This document shows positions 17,845 to 26,059 of a stretch of DNA of 64,000 bases, in pieces. The position numbers and the translations under genes are program-made. Each line of letters opens with the position of its first letter. The first letter of the stretch is position 1. Source of the DNA: a virus. Under the pieces are notes generated by a model. The model had not been told where the DNA came from. It was given only the letters and a program-made list of their open reading frames with translations, and made no database searches. The stretch spans positions 1 to 64,000 of the IMG/VR virus record IMGVR_UViG_3300046642_000884; one strand, given 5' to 3'.

Positions 17845-18150
17845 TTTTTCTGTTGCCAAGATAATCCCGAAACTCCGCTTAGCTGTTAGGCAGCCAAGGC
17901 AAGTGGGAACTGTTCGTCGTTCTCTATTTTACGAGCCACTCGGCCAGCGATATCGTCTCGGTTTTAGCTTCAGTGATGTTCGATCCTTTCACCCCCATCA
18001 GGAACACAAGAAATTTGCCTCGTTCTACTCTTACGTTAAGTTACTGATAAAAGTCGGAAGAACTTGCAATTCTTGCGCTCCTGGTGGAGGTGCAGGGAAT
18101 GAGCCCTGGTGACAAACACCTATTTTGAACGTCATCAACGATAAACAAGA
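17845..18150 (-). ncRNA. ssrA: tmRNA, circularly permuted (two-piece)
   Basis: On the minus strand an acceptor piece comes first: T-arm-like CAGGG(6)CCCTG at 18093-18108, acceptor strand CACCTCC, then A and CCA (18082-18092). After an 85-base spacer the coding piece starts GGGGGTG (17990-17996), which pairs with CACCTCC, followed by AAAGGATCGAAC, the D-loop analogue. Its tag frame, 17924 to 17886, reads ENDEQFPLALAA stop, directly after AAAATA, as in E. coli ANDENYALAA. The resume codon would be GAG. An RNA stem GGGATT/AATCCC and T-run follow. The acceptor-first order is that of alphaproteobacterial split tmRNAs. Confidence 0.85.
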
Positions 18151-18237
18151 CACACTAGGTTTATCCAGATTAGCATTATAGCCGTATGTGGCTGCTTTTA
18201 GTGGACGTCCTCTGAACTCCTAATGTATCCTATGATA

Positions 18238-18266
18238 TTTATATAGCATCCGGCCTTAGATGTCAA
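18238..18266 (-). promoter_or_regulatory. ssrA: Promoter of the tmRNA
   Basis: AACAGTTC then TTGACA (18261-18266), 17 bases, TATAAA (18238-18243) on the minus strand. Start expected near 18231; the acceptor piece lies downstream. Confidence 0.85.
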
Positions 18267-18274
18267 GAACTGTT

Positions 18275-18679
18275 TTAGAGCGTTTCCGACTTGCTGTTAG
18301 ATAAGTTCTCAAGCTTTAGATTATAGCCTTCGCCCTTGGATAATATGCATACAACTTCTGGATTATTAGCAGGGATTATAACAATCACATAAGTTTGTTG
18401 CTCAGAATTAACAAAAACCATTATGACCTGTTTTCCATCAAAAACCCCAAAAATAGGTTTCTGGCCGGCTTGTTTTAGGTTTTGTTCTGCTGATTCTGAA
18501 GGAATACAAGAAAGATTTTCAGCTAAAACGGGCGGGCGATTTGGTCCCGGAGGTTTTGGGACTGGAAGCTTATCAGTAATCTGTGGTTCAGCCGCATAGG
18601 CAACTGGCATCATAGAACTTGTTTTACAAACCATTACTGCAAGAACAAGACCAAGGATAATAGATCGATGTAACTTCAT
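18275..18679 (-). CDS. Secreted unknown protein
   Basis: 134 residues with a signal peptide (hydrophobic residues 6-20, cleavage near VAYAAEP), a Pro-rich stretch, then a beta-rich domain with two Cys. AGAGGAAAACG ribosome site after a TAAATAAACC late-like box. Periplasmic role unknown. Confidence 0.7.
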   Translation of the reverse strand: MKLHRSIILGLVLAVMVCKTSSMMPVAYAAEPQITDKLPVPKPPGPNRPPVLAENLSCIPSESAEQNLKQAGQKPIFGVFDGKQVIMVFVNSEQQTYVIVIIPANNPEVVCILSKGEGYNLKLENLSNSKSETL

Positions 18680-18700
18680 TTACGTTTTCCTCTGGTTTAT

Positions 18701-18892
18701 TTATAAAAGGAAGGACCAGCCCTCGCCCAGCTCAAAGTCCCAGTCCATTGCTAATAGTTCTTTGTAATGATCTTTGGATATCTTGTCCATTCCTATAGGA
18801 CCAGCAAAAATAGTTCGGTGATCACAAGTAACTTCGTTTGAATATTCAGCGAGGATCGTCAGACCAGATATCAGGTTTTTTATTTTGGTCAT
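18701..18892 (-). CDS. Small unknown protein
   Basis: 63 residues, acidic and aromatic C terminus (MDWDFELGEGWSFLL). ATGA overlap with the upstream gene. Confidence 0.55.
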   Translation of the reverse strand: MTKIKNLISGLTILAEYSNEVTCDHRTIFAGPIGMDKISKDHYKELLAMDWDFELGEGWSFLL

Positions 18893-19119
18893 TTATTAGC
18901 TTTTCTTCTTCTATCGATGATTTGCATAAAAGCGTCCCTATTAAAAGCCGTTACGCTACATCCCGAATGATTAGGGCAACCACAGGCGCATGGCTCACAA
19001 GGGATAGGCGAGAACCAGTTTGGGCCAGCACCAGGATGACCTATCGGCTTCAAGTTTTCTGGATATGGCATTCCACTCGTCGTCTTTGGGATTTTTCCAC
19101 CCATTGCGTGCGGCCTCAT
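18889..19119 (-). CDS. Cys-rich small protein
   Basis: 76 residues; CEPCACGCPNHSGC (residues 41-54) could bind zinc. Start overlaps the stop of the preceding 361-residue gene (TAATG). Confidence 0.55.
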   Translation of the reverse strand: MRPHAMGGKIPKTTSGMPYPENLKPIGHPGAGPNWFSPIPCEPCACGCPNHSGCSVTAFNRDAFMQIIDRRRKANK

Positions 19120-20204
19120 TATAACACTCTCAATAGCACAGTCGTCTTGCCAATCCTTGTTACCGGCTTCGAAGAACCAGTAATCTCCTCCATCATATTG
19201 CGAAGGACAACCCTGCCGCCAGTAAGAACAGATTGCAATCGTCCTTCAGTCTTGCGTCCGATTTTCTTGGCCATAGATGTCTGCTCGTTGATATTGATGA
19301 TAGCAGAACGACGAACATTCAAGCCGTCAGAATCGTTGGCGCGGAATACAGACAGCAGCTTGGACTTGGTATTGTATGTCCATAACTCTTGCGCGGCGAT
19401 GATCTTGGCCGGATCAAGCGATACAAGCTTCAGTTCTTCATTGGATTTCTGATATTGAAAATGGCGTAACAGCTTTTCAACCGTTGGCTTTTTCTTGGCG
19501 CGTGGTCGTCTTGCCTTCTTAGCGTTGGACGCATAACGAACAGCATCATCTAAAAGGTTCTGATAGATAATGGCAAGCCGTTCCAACTCAGCATTAGAAT
19601 ACTTTTTATAGGCTTCCTTCAGGTCCTTATCCTTGGAATCGAACGCCTCAATTAGTTCCGCCGCAAGAGGACGAAAGTGATCGATTAGCTTATTAGCAAT
19701 CATTGCCGATGTACCAAGGCCTCGTAGATAGTCGTACAGCGACCATTTTGGAGTGATTGTCTTATCGTCTATCTGTCCTTCAATATCAGCAATCAGATCA
19801 GAAGCTTTTTCGCGAATACGTTGCTGGATATTGGGGGACAGCTTGATGATTATCGGTTCCGCTTCGGGAACTACAGCGTGCTTCAGGGTTTCCTTGAGCT
19901 GTCGCTCAAGAAACTCGATATTAGTCTCCTGAAGTGGATATCCCTCCATTGCTAGTCGAGCCAACCAGCCGGCGGTATTCTTTACCCATTCATCAGGGAC
20001 ACGTTCTAGCGTTTCAATGTCTTCTAATCGGTTGAACTCTTCAAGGTAGGTGTTCAAATAGCGGCGAGCGTCGCTGGTGTCCTTCATTGAAGAATACCAG
20101 GTCAGCGCATCACCGAGATGGGCGTTGGAATTCGGTTCGGTGGAACCGAATATTCTGGATTGAATAGTTTCGAATGTTGCGTTAGCGATAGCTTTAGATC
20201 GAGC
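19119..20204 (-). CDS. Conserved T4-like phage protein, unknown
   Basis: 361 residues starting at a GTG (20204) that has a perfect AAGGAGG six bases upstream; a longer frame exists but lacks a site. Helical, basic centre (KKARRPRAKKKPTVEKLLRH), then ELWTYNTKSKLLSVFRAND near the C terminus, a pattern I recall from T4-like marine phages as an uncharacterised family. Cytoplasmic; role unknown. Confidence 0.7.
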   Translation of the reverse strand, partial: ARSKAIANATFETIQSRIFGSTEPNSNAHLGDALTWYSSMKDTSDARRYLNTYLEEFNRLEDIETLERVPDEWVKNTAGWLARLAMEGYPLQETNIEFLERQLKETLKHAVVPEAEPIIIKLSPNIQQRIREKASDLIADIEGQIDDKTITPKWSLYDYLRGLGTSAMIANKLIDHFRPLAAELIEAFDSKDKDLKEAYKKYSNAELERLAIIYQNLLDDAVRYASNAKKARRPRAKKKPTVEKLLRHFQYQKSNEELKLVSLDPAKIIAAQELWTYNTKSKLLSVFRANDSDGLNVRRSAIININEQTSMAKKIGRKTEGRLQSVLTGGRVVLRNMMEEITGSSKPVTRIGKTTVLLRVL

Positions 20205-20370
20205 CACGAGCGGCCTCCTTGTTTGTGCAGTTCTTACAGGTCCATTCACAGATTTCAGGACCGCATTCGCTTAGGGGTTCATAGTAAAAGTGTGCGTGGC
20301 CGGCGTCCTGATCTTGCCAGGATATAAACCGGCCACACGAGCAGCATTTTACTGTTCTATTTTCGAACAT
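20194..20370 (-). CDS. Small zinc-finger-like protein
   Basis: 58 residues with CCSC (9-12), C36, CEWTCKNC (41-48): several Cys pairs suggesting a treble-clef or ribbon. Its 3' end overlaps the GTG start of the next gene and contains that gene's ribosome site. Confidence 0.6.
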   Translation of the reverse strand: MFENRTVKCCSCGRFISWQDQDAGHAHFYYEPLSECGPEICEWTCKNCTNKEAARGSI

Positions 20371-20376
20371 CTTTTA

Positions 20377-20559
20377 TTAGAGCGTCTGCTCATTTTGCTC
20401 CTTTTTGGGACCGATCAACAAGTCAATGTCGGAAGGACAATCGTGGACTTGTCGCAAGATATCCCACAAGTTGGTCTGATACACTTGACCGTGACCATTA
20501 TGTGGAATGGGTGTTATAATCAGTTGATCGATTTTTTGGTTGTTCATTTTCGTTCTCAT
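20377..20559 (-). CDS. Small unknown protein
   Basis: 60 residues; MNNQKIDQLIITPIPHNGHG; internal Met at residue 5 may be the true start. ATGA overlap with the upstream gene. Confidence 0.55.
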   Translation of the reverse strand: MRTKMNNQKIDQLIITPIPHNGHGQVYQTNLWDILRQVHDCPSDIDLLIGPKKEQNEQTL

Positions 20560-20738
20560 AAGTGCTTTACGCCATACTCTTCGTTTAGTCGTTTGCGATA
20601 GTTGTCCAGCGCTTTCATTACTGCTGGTTCAAGTGCTACACGGGCATAATCTCGAATGCCATCGTTGGCGGCAACCCAAATCTGGAAGCCGTCAAAGTCG
20701 GCATAAACGCCATCGCCTAGATATTCTCTATTTGACAT
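20556..20738 (-). CDS. Small conserved phage protein
   Basis: 60 residues from the ATG at 20738 behind AAGGAAAACG. MSNREYLGDGVYADFDGFQI then WVAANDG is a very common phage small-protein signature of unknown function. Preceded by a structured leader. Confidence 0.75.
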   Translation of the reverse strand: MSNREYLGDGVYADFDGFQIWVAANDGIRDYARVALEPAVMKALDNYRKRLNEEYGVKHL

Positions 20739-20980
20739 TTTCGTTTTCCTTGGAGAGTGCGTCCCTCCGTACTCAGGTTCCAACGGTATTGTTGTCGGAC
20801 GGCATATACGGATATGCCACGCACCATCTAAAGAAAGTAGCAACTACACGCAACAGTGCTGGTGACGCCTGCCAGGGCTCGCACACTACGTTCTGGCCAT
20901 CCTTCCCCCGTCGAGTCTTGCCTCGATATTCGCTAAATGAGCGGGACTAAATGGTAGGCTCTTACGCCGTGTAGTTTTAG
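20739..20980 (-). ncRNA. Structured leader RNA, unknown class
   Basis: About 240 bases without a credible gene. Minus-strand RNA can form GGCATA/TATGCC, CAAC/GTTG and TCGAG/CTCGA hairpins, and GTGCG (about 20815) pairs with CGCAC next to the ribosome site of the 20738 gene, closing a multi-branch domain. Could be a regulatory leader; no known riboswitch core recognised. Confidence 0.4.
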
Positions 20981-20985
20981 TTTAT

Positions 20986-21135
20986 TTACTTTTTAGTAGC
21001 TGCTTTTAGGTCAGCTTTCAGGGCTCTGCGGGTGTCCCGCAATGACCGGATATGATCCTTTTCCGATTTCGGAAGCTTCGATATGTCGCTTTCCAAGTCG
21101 CGGATCATCGCTTTGATCAGCTTGATGCTAGTCAT
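20986..21135 (-). CDS. Small basic coiled protein
   Basis: 49 residues: MTSIKLIKAMIRDLESDISK then a Lys/Arg-rich end. First gene after the promoter at 21167. Confidence 0.6.
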   Translation of the reverse strand: MTSIKLIKAMIRDLESDISKLPKSEKDHIRSLRDTRRALKADLKAATKK

Positions 21136-21166
21136 ACATTCTCCGTGTTAGTTAGGCATTATCTTA

Positions 21167-21194
21167 TTATTACATAATCCTAAGGATATGTCAA
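21167..21194 (-). promoter_or_regulatory. Early promoter
   Basis: TTGACA (21189-21194), 16-base spacer, TAATAA (21167-21172), minus strand, 32 bases before the 21135 start. The 120 bases upstream to 21316 hold no gene I can support. Confidence 0.7.
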
Positions 21195-21315
21195 GGGGAA
21201 AGTTCTTTAATGGAATCAAGGAGTTAATCCGTTGGAAACTTAAAGTGCCGAAACCAGCTTTGTTATATCGGCTTTAGCCCAAAACCATTGGTATAGGGCC
21301 GCTGGTGGTTTGTAA

Positions 21316-21507
21316 TTAGATTACCTTGTTGAAGCTTTCAACAATCCGACGAGTGATATCAAGCTTAGCTTCTAGATCAAGATCACAAGCTGTCATCGTG
21401 GCGATATTTATGTTTCCCCAATAAAGGTTCCATCCATAAACATCGCCATTTTTAGTAGGCTCAATGTAATAGCCTGCTTTTGTTGGTTCAGAGGCCCGAA
21501 GTTTCAT
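21316..21507 (-). CDS. Small unknown protein
   Basis: 63 residues from the ATG at 21507, which overlaps the DUF932 gene's stop. MKLRASEPTKAGYYIEPTKN then GWNLYWGNI; no known domain. Confidence 0.55.
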   Translation of the reverse strand: MKLRASEPTKAGYYIEPTKNGDVYGWNLYWGNINIATMTACDLDLEAKLDITRRIVESFNKVI

Positions 21508-22463
21508 TAGACGGTCGCCGAACAAAGCGCTTTTGTAACAGCTTCGTTCAGGGCCTTGACTTTCAGTTTTCGTCCAGCTCCGAACCAAGCCGAAGTCAAC
21601 CGGCTGTCCTGGGTTCGTCCTGCTTCGTGATCGAGATAGAAGGTCACAGCATTGTATGGCTGCCACCAGGTGCCTTCGCCGAACTCTGCGCCAGGCTGGG
21701 TGGTAACCGTCTCCAATAGCTTCTTGGCAGGAAGCGACAACTCGCGCGGCTCTTCCTTTTTAGATAACACCGGGAACAGATGCTTGAAATATTCCACGAT
21801 ATCGGTCTGGTTAGCTTTGCGTGTCGAAAGCAGTTGCGCTCGCTCCTTATATTCGGAAAGCTTCTTGCGAGCAATACCAAGGGTTTTCTTAGCTTCCTCG
21901 GCAATGAACTCCTTGCGATGGTTCACTCTCACAATCTTATCGTTTGTTGTAGTCGAGAGTGAGAGGCAAAGAGTATTCATACACACCACACGAATAGGCG
22001 TGAACGACACCGAGGTCGACCAGCCATACTTGTGGGGATTCGTAAACAACATATAAGACTGAATCTTATCGTTGCCCTTGAATAGATCGAATGCCTCGTT
22101 GATCTTGGCAAGACCGAAGACAATCTGTCCGTTTCTTAGCGAACCGGCCGTCTCCATCGTCATTTCGCCTTCTTTACAGTATTCAGTAAAGAACTCGAAT
22201 GCCTCGTCGTTTTGGACCGGATTCCAGTCATCCGACACAATATCGAGAATAGAGTTGTCGGAGTTTCGGATCAAGGCTTGTCGAGCGACAAGAGTTTTCT
22301 TGCCGTTGATAATTGCATAACACGGAACTTTTTCAACAGTCCAATTCAGCTTCGCTACTTTCTGAATCTGTTTAGGTGTTAGATTGGCCTCGACAGGGAT
22401 TCCTAATCCGTGCCATGGTAATTCTGCCTTATTATAGGCAAAGGTTTCTACTTCTGCGCTCAT
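21507..22463 (-). CDS. DUF932 phage/plasmid-like protein
   Basis: 318 residues, usual size. LPWHGLGIPV (15-24), SDDWNPVQNDEAFEFF (77-92), FTPIRVVCMNTLCLSLS (154-170) are the DUF932 signatures found on phages and plasmids; biochemical role unknown. Own promoter upstream. Confidence 0.85.
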   Translation of the reverse strand: MSAEVETFAYNKAELPWHGLGIPVEANLTPKQIQKVAKLNWTVEKVPCYAIINGKKTLVARQALIRNSDNSILDIVSDDWNPVQNDEAFEFFTEYCKEGEMTMETAGSLRNGQIVFGLAKINEAFDLFKGNDKIQSYMLFTNPHKYGWSTSVSFTPIRVVCMNTLCLSLSTTTNDKIVRVNHRKEFIAEEAKKTLGIARKKLSEYKERAQLLSTRKANQTDIVEYFKHLFPVLSKKEEPRELSLPAKKLLETVTTQPGAEFGEGTWWQPYNAVTFYLDHEAGRTQDSRLTSAWFGAGRKLKVKALNEAVTKALCSATV

Positions 22464-22492
22464 GATGTTTTCCTTTCAGGTGGTATTTTATT

Positions 22493-22521
22493 ATATTATC
22501 AAAAAGATTCAGGGATGTCAA
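22493..22521 (-). promoter_or_regulatory. Early promoter of DUF932 gene
   Basis: TTGACA (22516-22521), 17 bases, TAATAT (22493-22498); overlaps the 3' end of the methyltransferase gene. The ATG is 30 bases downstream. Confidence 0.8.
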
Positions 22522-23365
22522 GGACTATATTAATAAATAATTTCATTTCAGAAGCTTTTTTAACCCACAGCGAAGCCAATTCACTAGGACTAATTGATGG
22601 ATTTCCGGCAGTATTATATTTAACAATATCAAAGTTAATATTCTGGAATATACTTATAACTTTTTTATCAAATACCTTAATAAAATAATTACTCAGAGGA
22701 CTTAAACCAACAAAATTATCATATTTAATTCGACCAGCATTGGCGCCAACTCGTTGAATTGCAAAATCGGCTTGTTGTGCTGATACAATTCGAAAGAACT
22801 GTTTTAATTGGGAAAGCCGCATTATTGGAATCAATGGCCGCTCTAGGTCTGATTTTAGCCATATTTGAGCACAACAAGCAACGTTATAAGGAACACCTTC
22901 AAGAATAAAGGAATGTTCTGGCACTTCCTCATCATATATTAAAGAAAAGTAAAGGTCTAACCTATTAATGACACTTGATTTACGAAATGTTTTAGGTAGT
23001 ATAAATGCTATAACATTAGCAAAGCTTGCTGAATGATTAAAGAACTTAATAGCTAATGACGAAACTTTCCCGAAAGGCGGATTGCCTATAACAAGAATAT
23101 TATCTGGTTTGTGTTTAACCTCCAGAAAATCCTGCGCGACGATCGAAGAACTTTGGGGATCAATATCATAACCTATACTATTATTGGGAAGATGTTTTAG
23201 AAACGATCCGGTTCCAGCAGATGGCTCTATTATTAACGAGAACTGCTGAAGGTCCCCGCATACTCGTTGAGTTACTTCTATAAAATGTCTGGCATAAGCC
23301 TCGTTGGTATAGAATTGATCAAGTTTTTTTGCGAAGGATTCGGGGCGGACTGTTCTTTTGGACAT
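22499..23365 (-). CDS. N6-adenine DNA methyltransferase (R-M pair 1)
   Basis: 288 residues. IIEPSAGTGSF (44-54) is SAM motif I and IGNPPFGKVSS (93-103) the NPPF catalytic motif of N6-adenine methyltransferases; LDQFYTN at the start is typical of that family. Very A+T-rich codon use compared with its neighbours suggests acquisition. It overlaps the putative endonuclease gene upstream by 47 bases. Confidence 0.85.
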   Translation of the reverse strand: MSKRTVRPESFAKKLDQFYTNEAYARHFIEVTQRVCGDLQQFSLIIEPSAGTGSFLKHLPNNSIGYDIDPQSSSIVAQDFLEVKHKPDNILVIGNPPFGKVSSLAIKFFNHSASFANVIAFILPKTFRKSSVINRLDLYFSLIYDEEVPEHSFILEGVPYNVACCAQIWLKSDLERPLIPIMRLSQLKQFFRIVSAQQADFAIQRVGANAGRIKYDNFVGLSPLSNYFIKVFDKKVISIFQNINFDIVKYNTAGNPSISPSELASLWVKKASEMKLFINIVLDIPESF

Positions 23366-23951
23366 ACGGTAATAGCATCCCTAAATAATTATCATCATAT
23401 TCATTAATAACAATTCCTGAATCTTTTAGTTTCCGTAAATTAATAGTACATTGCACACGACGTTGATTACCATGACCAATTTTCGCAGTTATATATATAA
23501 TCTCCTTCTGAGGAAATAATAGATTACGCCTATGCTTCCAACGTTTTTTATGATCTTGTTGTGCTTCTCGTCCATAAGGAATAGATGTAATATACTCATT
23601 AAACTCACGGAGCGATAGTTCTGAAATACCATTCCATAACATACTATGGCTGTCTGGATTTATATTAATCTTTAGAACCTTATCATACACCTTGGAGTCA
23701 TCGACTTGGTGCCATCTTCCTATAACCATTATCATGGGATATTTTTTAGTATTTTCATAAAAATGAATAGGCGAGGAGCATGCCACAATATTTGACTGTC
23801 CTTTTACTACTTTAACAGAAAGACCAGAATGTCCATCAAACCCATCAAGAGAATCAGTATATGGTCTTTCTGCCATCTCAGGATGAAGTTGTCTGATTTC
23901 TATTTCGAATAAAAACCCATGATTTTGTGATGCCGACATATCGTAGACCAA
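23319..23951 (-). CDS. Putative type II restriction endonuclease (R-M pair 1)
   Basis: Up to 210 residues; start uncertain (23951, 23939 or 23891). DGFDGHSGLSVKVVKGQSNI (37-56) could be a PD-(D/E)XK nuclease core (D, then SVKxxK), and the following PMIMVIGRWHQVDDSKVYDK fits strands of such enzymes. Assignment rests on this and on the overlapping methyltransferase gene. A promoter -10 (TACGAT) ends just before the ATG at 23939, so the first two starts may be wrong. Confidence 0.55.
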   Translation of the reverse strand: MVYDMSASQNHGFLFEIEIRQLHPEMAERPYTDSLDGFDGHSGLSVKVVKGQSNIVACSSPIHFYENTKKYPMIMVIGRWHQVDDSKVYDKVLKININPDSHSMLWNGISELSLREFNEYITSIPYGREAQQDHKKRWKHRRNLLFPQKEIIYITAKIGHGNQRRVQCTINLRKLKDSGIVINEYDDNYLGMLLPYVQKNSPPRILRKKT

Positions 23952-23968
23952 AGATTTAGTTATGTCAA
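23940..23968 (-). promoter_or_regulatory. Promoter overlapping R-M pair 1 start
   Basis: AACAGTTC, TTGACA (23963-23968), 17 bases, TACGAT (23940-23945). Start would fall inside the annotated endonuclease frame, so initiation is unresolved. Confidence 0.7.
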
Positions 23969-23974
23969 GAACTG

Positions 23975-24226
23975 TTACTTCGTATTCGCCATTGCCTTTA
24001 AGGCATTTTGGATCAATCCCACTAAAACCTTGAGCTGAACGCCGGTTGCTGTAAGCACGTATTCAGTTCGCTTATTGTTTTTATCAAGAACGGCAACAGT
24101 CAGATCGAATGATGCGCCGCCATTGGGTTCCACATTCATCTGAAAAGCCTTGGAGTCCTGGTCGACCATAAAGACGGTATTGAGATAGTCACCATCGAAC
24201 TTAGGAGGAAGCTTTTTCGGGCTCAT
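23975..24226 (-). CDS. Small beta-rich protein, unknown
   Basis: 83 residues, FDGDYLNTVFMVDQDSKAFQ then a C-terminal helix. Preceded by an ATAAACA box and AGAGAATG. No known domain. Confidence 0.6.
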   Translation of the reverse strand: MSPKKLPPKFDGDYLNTVFMVDQDSKAFQMNVEPNGGASFDLTVAVLDKNNKRTEYVLTATGVQLKVLVGLIQNALKAMANTK

Positions 24227-24241
24227 ATCATTCTCTTGTGT

Positions 24242-24406
24242 TTATCTTGGTCCTGTTGATCGGGTTGTTTTACGGCGGAAGAAATAAGCGCCGATTGCCG
24301 TGATTATTCCGATCATAAAAACGATTGGTATTACCGACAGTAATCCGTAGACTAAGGAATACGCGATAATGAGTTGGAATTCAGTATACTGTGTTAGGTT
24401 GGTCAT
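24242..24406 (-). CDS. Small membrane protein
   Basis: 54 residues with one long hydrophobic segment (residues 11-43) and basic C terminus (FRRKTTRSTGPR). ATGA overlap. Confidence 0.6.
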   Translation of the reverse strand: MTNLTQYTEFQLIIAYSLVYGLLSVIPIVFMIGIITAIGAYFFRRKTTRSTGPR

Positions 24407-24555
24407 AATTTATCCTTTGGGGTTCGACGCTGGGCTTTTCGTCTGCGTTTAGCTTCTGCTTGAGCCATCCGTTCCAGGTCTCCAGCATCACGCAACTCAG
24501 GGTTCTCGCGGCGTTCCAGAACATAGGCAGAGGTAGTTTTAGTGATTTTCTTCAT
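24403..24555 (-). CDS. Small basic protein
   Basis: 50 residues: MKKITKTTSAYVLERRENPE and an Arg/Lys-rich end. Coupled to both neighbours by ATGA. Confidence 0.55.
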   Translation of the reverse strand: MKKITKTTSAYVLERRENPELRDAGDLERMAQAEAKRRRKAQRRTPKDKL

Positions 24556-24755
24556 TGTCGTTCCTTTATTTTATATCCAGCGTCACGTGCCCAGTTTAGA
24601 AACTGATATGCCCAATCTGGATCGCCTATATGCCAGCCACAAAGCATTTCTAACCGCTGAATTGGCTCCATTTTTTCAATACGACCATCGCACATCTCGT
24701 CATCAGGTTCAAGCCCTAATCTTTGGCGCATTTCTTCGATATATCTAAAGCTCAT
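24552..24755 (-). CDS. Small unknown protein
   Basis: 67 residues, helical with CGWHIGDPDWAYQFLNWARD. No known domain. Confidence 0.55.
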   Translation of the reverse strand: MSFRYIEEMRQRLGLEPDDEMCDGRIEKMEPIQRLEMLCGWHIGDPDWAYQFLNWARDAGYKIKERQ

Positions 24756-24758
24756 CGT

Positions 24759-25031
24759 TCATTCCTCCGACGAATAATCGTTGTCGCGCTCTTCATACTT
24801 TTTATCTTTCTTGCGGCGTCGTGGCTTTCCGAAAAGACGATCTTTGTTTACTTTAATATAGAGCAATCCCTCAGTCGTAACCACATAGCCTTTATCCTTT
24901 TTTTGGACAAAACCGTGCGATGCGAGTTCCTGCATTGTTTTGGGGAATCCCTGGTCAACAGCACCACATCTCGTGGAAACTGCACAATCATAAAGCCGTA
25001 ATAACTGCATTTCGTCAATGGTATTGTTCAT
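24759..25031 (-). CDS. Small winged-helix-like protein
   Basis: 90 residues. Helices then GFVQKKDKGYVVTTEGLLYI (40-59), the wing pattern of winged-helix DNA-binding proteins, followed by a very basic tail (KPRRRKKDKK). A regulatory role is only inferred. Confidence 0.5.
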   Translation of the reverse strand: MNNTIDEMQLLRLYDCAVSTRCGAVDQGFPKTMQELASHGFVQKKDKGYVVTTEGLLYIKVNKDRLFGKPRRRKKDKKYEERDNDYSSEE

Positions 25032-25201
25032 GTGACTATTTTTCCCTTTATTTGTCGGAGGTGTTCACGAGCATAAGCCACAGCGATTTCCTCGGAGAAG
25101 TAGCCAGCATAACACTTATACACCAGTTCACGAATAGACGGCTGAGACACATCATCAATATTCGGACGAAAGTCGATTACTTCTGGGTCGTTGTAGGTCA
25201 T
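25028..25201 (-). CDS. Small unknown protein
   Basis: 57 residues; first gene after the 25226 promoter, AGGAAAAGCT ribosome site. YKCYAGYFSEEIAVAYAREH. No known domain. Confidence 0.6.
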   Translation of the reverse strand: MTYNDPEVIDFRPNIDDVSQPSIRELVYKCYAGYFSEEIAVAYAREHLRQIKGKIVT

Positions 25202-25225
25202 AGCTTTTCCTTTACGCTATATTTA

Positions 25226-25254
25226 ATCATAATGAATATTGAGGAGAATGTCAA
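25226..25254 (-). promoter_or_regulatory. Early promoter
   Basis: AACAGTTC, TTGACA (25249-25254), 17 bases, TATGAT (25226-25231). Drives the six-gene run down to 23975. Confidence 0.85.
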
Positions 25255-26024
25255 GAACTGTTTTTACGATGACGATGCTTGACAGCCTTTTTATGCTTAT
25301 GAGGCTCGACCTCAACTTTTTTATGAGGAGGAATAAAAACACTAAAAATTGCTCCGATGAACTGGTTTAGTCGCTCCTGCCACATCTGAACAAAATCTCC
25401 TGACGTGAAGTTATCAACAGTTTTCACCTTCTCCTTGACTTTGGGAAGTGTGTTGCCCCATACAGCTTTTTTACACCAGCTCTCGCCTTTCTGTTTACCT
25501 TCATCGGTGGCACACATTGATTGCCACGCGGGTCGTTCAGGATGGCTCAGATGTTCCTCAGCGCCTTGCTTACCTTGTTGATGGATCAGATATAGATCAG
25601 GGGCAGTAGCTGGTTGATGGGTCTCCATCTCAAATTGTTTGCCTTCCGCCGACATTTTAGCGGCTGCAGCAACGGCGTTATCCCGTACATTCAGAATATC
25701 ACCGGAGCCATATTTAGCAAACTCTTCTCTGCTTAGCTGGAACAGCCCGATATACTTGCCAGTGCGGTTATTGGGGTCAAAATCGGATTCGACTTTGGCA
25801 ACCGCTTTCATAAGATTGTCATCTAGATCAAACGCGGCTGACGCCAGTTGAATTTCGTCAAGCGGGTTCCCAATGGGAATTTCTTTCAGAGTTTCGTGAA
25901 GGATTTCAGCAGGCTTTGGGGTTGGGGTTTCAGAATAGACATAACTGGATAGATAAAGATCATCTGCCACTGCAAGCTGCGGGCAGAGAACTGTCACGAA
26001 AACAGCAAAGTGTTTAGGTTTCAT
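25251..26024 (-). CDS. Secreted lytic transglycosylase
   Basis: 257 residues with signal peptide (residues 4-20). AVAKVESDFDPNNRTGKYIG then LFQLSREEF (75-103) is the SLT core: catalytic Glu in VESDF and the GLFQ motif. The C terminus is basic and His/Lys-rich (HKHKKAVKHRHRK), which may bind membrane or polyanions. No ribosome site: ATG is exactly the seventh base after the -10 of its promoter. Confidence 0.85.
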   Translation of the reverse strand: MKPKHFAVFVTVLCPQLAVADDLYLSSYVYSETPTPKPAEILHETLKEIPIGNPLDEIQLASAAFDLDDNLMKAVAKVESDFDPNNRTGKYIGLFQLSREEFAKYGSGDILNVRDNAVAAAAKMSAEGKQFEMETHQPATAPDLYLIHQQGKQGAEEHLSHPERPAWQSMCATDEGKQKGESWCKKAVWGNTLPKVKEKVKTVDNFTSGDFVQMWQERLNQFIGAIFSVFIPPHKKVEVEPHKHKKAVKHRHRKNSS

Positions 26025-26030
26025 CTTATT

Positions 26031-26059
26031 ATGATATTATAAAAGAAACGGAATGTCAA
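26031..26059 (-). promoter_or_regulatory. Early promoter giving a leaderless mRNA
   Basis: AACAGTTC, TTGACA (26054-26059), 17 bases, TATCAT (26031-26036), six bases, then ATG at 26024. Confidence 0.8.

Noticed and set aside
17850-18120. Short plus-strand frame at 17903
   Set aside because: Lies on the complement of the tmRNA and has no ribosome site.
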